In this document: positions 55,701 through 61,324 of the stretch, one piece after another
Position numbering within the stretch: position 1 is the stretch's first letter
Layout: each line of letters opens with the position of its first letter
Assembly (NCBI GenBank): GCA_032716605.1
Contig: CM064518.1
Span: forward strand, 41,254,288 to 41,318,287
Length of the DNA stretch: 64,000 nucleotides
Direction: 5' to 3'
From: Paralithodes platypus
Lineage: Eukaryota > Arthropoda > Malacostraca > Decapoda > Lithodidae
Notes under the pieces: model-generated
What the model was told of the DNA's origin: nothing
The model's database searches: none
The model's input: the letters and a program-made list of their open reading frames with translations, nothing else
Made by a program: the position numbers and the translations under genes

Positions 55701-58700
55701 AGGGACAAAAGTTGTATGCGATAGAGAAGGCCTGTGGAAAGTATACAGTATATTGAGAATTTACGGAGTACCTGGCAAGTTGCTGAAAGCTGTAAAGAGC
55801 ATGTATGAGGGTGCAAAGGCGGCAGTGCGTGTGGAGAATGAAAAGAGCGAGTTCTTTGATCTGAATGTTGGGTTAAAGCAAGGGTGTGTGATGTCCCTAT
55901 GGTGGTTGTTCAATATTTATATGGATGGAGTCATGAAAGAAATTCAAGGAAGAGCAGTGGATGTTGGCGTACTCCTGAAAAAGGAAGGAAATGAGTGGAA
56001 GCTACCTGTATTGCTGTTTGTTGATGATACAGTTCTGATGAGTGACAATGAGTGGGAGTCACAGGGTCTGGCAAATACATTTGGAACCGTGTGTGAGAAA
56101 TGGAACCTGAAGGTAAATGCGGGGAGGTGTAAGGTTATGGTCTTTGAAAGGGTGCAGTCACAGAGTGTGAAGTGAGGTTGAATGGTCAGGTTATGGAGAA
56201 TTTCCGCTCATTTAAGTATTTTGGGCATTTTGGGCAGTGTGATGAGAAAAGATTGGAGTACATACAATGGTTTAACGTCATTTTTCCATTACATGCATTG
56301 TAACGGCTCAGACGGGGTTGCCTTTCAGTAGTTGGAGTGTACTGTAATACAATAAAGTCCCGCCCCAGCACTGCCCCACCAAGTCACTGTGGCTGATGTT
56401 GGTATAGTGCTAACCATGCCTCAGCAAGACTCAACGAGTCCCCCTGCAGAACTTGCACCTGCAGTATCTGCAACCACACCAGCCTAACAGTGTTACCGTA
56501 CTAAGAGACAGTACCATAACAAGACTCTACTGTATATTAGGCAATTGGATTATAGAACAATAAAGTCCTGCCCCAACATGCAAACACTGTTGCCGACACA
56601 GGTGTGGTGCCAAACAGCGCCCAGGTAAGACTCAGTCCCCTGTGGCACCTATCCGCAGCCCACCAGCTTCGACAGTGCCATACCAAGCCAGTGCTAAGAT
56701 AAAGACTTTATTGCATAGTAATGGCTGTTGGTCCACAAGTCTATCGCCATCCCCCCCTATTAGTTGCCTTGTACGACACGCAGTAGGATGCGTGAGGCAT
56801 ATTCTCTTTTTCCTCCACTATTAGATGAAGCCCCCCTTACCCCCTGGGGGTATGGAGGATGAAATGCGGGAGAGAGTGCAACAGGGGAAGAGGGTTGTAG
56901 GAATGGTGAAAGCAGTGACAAGGAATAGGGTGGTTAGCATGGAAGTAAAGAAGTCATTGCATGATAGTGTGGTAATCCTGACATTGCCATATGGGATTGA
57001 AGCATAGATGTTGTTGGAGAGGCGCAAATCAAGAGTGAGAGGGGTGGAAATGAGTTACTTGAGAAGTGCATGTGGAGTTACATGGAGGGATAGACAGACA
57101 AATAAGGAAGTAATAGAGTGGTGTGGTGTGGATGTGCTGGAAAGTGTGAAAAGGAACACCTTGAGTTGGTTCAGCCATGTGGAATGTATGGGAAGTTAGA
57201 AAATGACTAAGAGAATGTACGAGAGTGAGGTGGAAGAACATAGAGGGAGAGCAGGCTGAGCGTGAGGTGGAAGGATGGAGTTGTGAGGTATAGGAGTGAA
57301 AGCGTTGTTGGTTGGGAGGAGGGGTGTCGGCTGACAGGGGACAGAGGTGTATGTTTGCGATTCATTCGTGGCCACCCTTTGGGGATCATGGCATCTTGAA
57401 TTTGAATGAATGAATGAATAGATAGATACATTTTTAATAATCTCACTTAGCCTAAATGAAACAATACTAAAATGTGTTGCAGCACGGACCTGATTTTGAT
57501 GTGTAGCCTGTGTCGCTGCTTGAGTGAGGGGAAGGTGAGGAAGGAGCCGTTGTAGAAGCGCCTGGCCCTGAGCTCGCAGGTGGAGGTATGGTAGAGGGAA
57601 CGACTACAGTTGGTGCAGGTGAAGCCTCCACTGCTACCCCCACCACTCACAGCGTTACAGGTGCTACCGTGCCGACACACTCCCTCCACACATGACCCAC
57701 TCAGCATATTCACCTCACATGTTTTGCCTGTTTAATTGGGAGGAAATGGTTGTATTAGTTATGCTTTAAGTTTGATAAATAAAAGCGAATGAACAGATGT
57801 CCTCTTTCCTTAAATATAGTAGTTTCACAGTAAAATAATTGTATAAACATTATGAAGACTATGTAAAGGCACAGTGACTTACCAGTGTATCCAGGTACAC
57901 AGACACAAGTGTAGCCACCCTCACGTCTCATGCAGGTGCCATGGTTGCCACAAGGACTGCTGTAACACAGGTTCACCTCGGTATCACAGGCATAGTGCTC
58001 ACGCATCCCAGTGAATCCCTGTAACAAAGTACAGTAAGTTAGGGTAAGATTAGGAGTAGTGGGCGTACCACTACCGATATACAGCATAAATCATCTATAA
58101 AACATTAACCTAACCTAACCTAACCTAGTACTACATGAATACTAGGTTAGGTTAGGTTAGGTTGTTTGGTTAGGTTAATGTTTTATAGATGAGTTATGCT
58201 GTATGTTGGTAGTGGTACGCCCACTACTCCTAATCTTACCCAAGTTAGTTTTCAATTATGAATACAGTATACTGTACCGTACAAGCATGATAACAACTAT
58301 GAACTAAAAGAAAAATGAATTTATAAACTCACATAGGCTACTGTACAGTACAGTAGCCTACTTATATAAAAATGGAAAACAAAAAAACTACGGTATTTTC
58401 GGAACCAGTAGGCCTAGGCCTATCCCACACCAAAAGTAAAGGAACCAAAGGGATAAGTAGTGGAACACTATAGCCTAACCTTAAATTTAAAATACTGAGT
58501 AGCCTAGTATCCGTAAGAGTGTGATACAGTATTAACAAACTTGAATGGTATCCAGAGATTTGAACCTCCCCTTCAAATCTTTGGAAAAATGTTATTTTAA
58601 AGGTAAATCTACAGTTATACTACCCCTCCCCCACTACCTCCCCCCTTCAAAACACGCCTTTTAGCATGTTTTTGGATGGTTCAGCAGACGCGGAAACTGG

Positions 58701-61272
58701 AAAAAAACGTAGCCTATTTTGATAAAAATTGATCACCAACCTGATACAAATTTTTCAGGTAATTTGTTGTTGTTTTTTCTTTTTTCTTTGATATACAGTG
58801 TTGTTTAATACCGAGGACCGTCGCATTTTAGTATTTTTAACATTAGGCTAGCCCAGGGTGTCAATCCACAAAATATGAATTGTGTAATTATTATAGCGCG
58901 ACGGAGCGGCGAAGGCGCGAGCTCTAGGGGGGTCCGGGGGCATTTTTTTTGAGAATTTAGGTGTCTAAAACAGCATTTCCTGCAATCTAAAAGCAATCAA
59001 GATGGAAAATAGGCTATGCCAAACTTGTGTCAATTTACCTTTTTTGTTTCTTAAAAAAAAGGGGGGGTTGGGGGAGTTTCTGTTATCATTATACAAAAAG
59101 TTCATTTGCGTTATCACTCAAAAAAACAGCGTCGTTTGACACCCTGGGCTAGCCTAACTTAACCTAACCTAACCGAAAACTAACCTGTCTCGCGACAGGT
59201 CTAAACCCATCTAAACCCAGCTCACGTTCCCTGTTTATGGGTGCGTGACGGTCTAAACCCAGCTCACGTTCCCTGTTTATGGGTTCGCGAAGGTTTGTAA
59301 TAGCCTACTTCAATGTATCTATTTCAAGTCAAATATACATTTCCGCGCATCATTAAACCATATTAAGTCTACTACTAATAATATTAACCCATTAGTACCA
59401 ACAGAATAGCGACAAAATAGGGGTAGTATAACTGTAGATTTATCCCATACTTTTATATTAGGTTTTTCCGAGGGTTTAACACATTTTCATATGATCTTTA
59501 GAGCTATCGATGACTGAAAGTACCTTATTGACAACCTTGTTACGAAAAAGACATTTTAGTACAATACTTTTTTATTAGGTTTTGCAGAGGGTTAAAACAA
59601 ATTTTCTTATGATCTTTAGAGCATATAGATTCATTATTTATCTTCAAATATATCAACAAAACTCGTGGTATTAAAATAACATTAAACCAAATTTTTCCCT
59701 CAAATTTAAGGCAAGAGATTCTACTGCGAGGTCCACAGCTTCTCTATACGGTACGGTACAGTCGGTACTCACTTTAGGGCAGCGACAGGCAAAAGTGTTG
59801 ACTGGATATATTGGTCTGAAGAGGATGCTGTTGGAGGATATGAACCCAGACGCATTACCGAACTTGAGAACATTGCGACACTCCTCATAATTCAGGCACG
59901 GCTCACGCACACACAGGGTGTCATCGAAAGGCAGCACCTGAAAATCATATACAAAAATACTAATGGAGCTACATGTAGGCTACCACATCATAATAGCATG
60001 GTCAACATGCAATTTTTTTTTTCTTAAAAGGTATTTTAAATGTTTATTACTGTGCCTAGGCCTATAGCCTATAGGCTAGGCCTAGCCTAGAAATATTAGT
60101 AAAACTAATCCAAACTAGGGCCTATGTACGGTACAATAATTAGTATTCCAGTAGATTTGTTAGTAGGCTAGCCTAAGCTGAATAAGTTTCCCGTTGACAA
60201 TGTTTTGAGTGCGCAGAAATGCCTTCCAATGTGTAGTGGAGAGTGTTATTGAATCACTGTAGCCTATGTCTAGGCCTATCAATAGGCTGGTGATACCAAA
60301 ATTGTCAATATTGACAATGCAGAATTTGTATTCATGATGTCCTACATTGTGTAAAATATAAATATACTTACGTAAATCAACCTTATTATTATTTATTCAC
60401 ACTTCATAAGGTCCAACATTTTAGGGCTTAGCATAGTTAGTGTTTCAAAACAATGTAGAAAATGTATCAATGTAAAGAAAATGTACCGGTAAGTTCAATA
60501 AAGAAAACCAGACTTTTATGGGTAACTTAATAATACATTTTACCGGAATGACGAATGATAAAAAAAAATATTACAAAAACACATCCATTTAAAAACAAAG
60601 TTTCCCAGAGTGCAATGAATCATGAATGAAGAATAAGAAAAACACCACATCTGCCTCCCTCCCTCCCTCTCCCTCTCTCTCTCTCTCTCACACACACATA
60701 CGACAGCACTCACAACATAGGCTACACGGAACATTACACTCACAAATACACCCTCATTCGGCTATAGTGTCCCTGAGAGTGTTTAAGTTTTTACTAAAGG
60801 GTGATTACAGAATAAAATATACCCATACATTGATAAATAAACTTGATCAGATAAGTTTAAAGAACGATACAAACGCAATTAATTTTGAGGAGGTGCACAT
60901 TATTGAGAACGATTCGCTTAAATTTAGAGCAAAGCGAAACGTTGTCAATATTGTTCCTCCTCCTATTGATGTTTATGTTAACACCCACACATGTTGTGAG
61001 TGTGAATTGTAACTTGAAAAGTGTGTGTGCGAGAACACCTACATAGGACTACTCACAATTATACACACCCTTCAACAACAATGTTCTCCAGCGATGGGGC
61101 TTGCACCCCGTGGCTTGTACCGAAGAGTGAATAAAGAATAAAACATACACACAGCAGACACACACACACCTATGCGCACACAAGCTTTAAGTCAAACTAT
61201 GATAGGCCTACATACGTAAAAGTAGGCGGGGCATTACGAGTTTAACTAATCTAAATATATATAGGTAAACAC

Positions 61273-61324
<52 letters not shown>

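Noticed and set aside
61081..61140. Signals of an independent plus-strand gene near 60600-61150
   Set aside because: No start context, splice pattern or conserved domain; the N-terminal half is CT/CA repeat.
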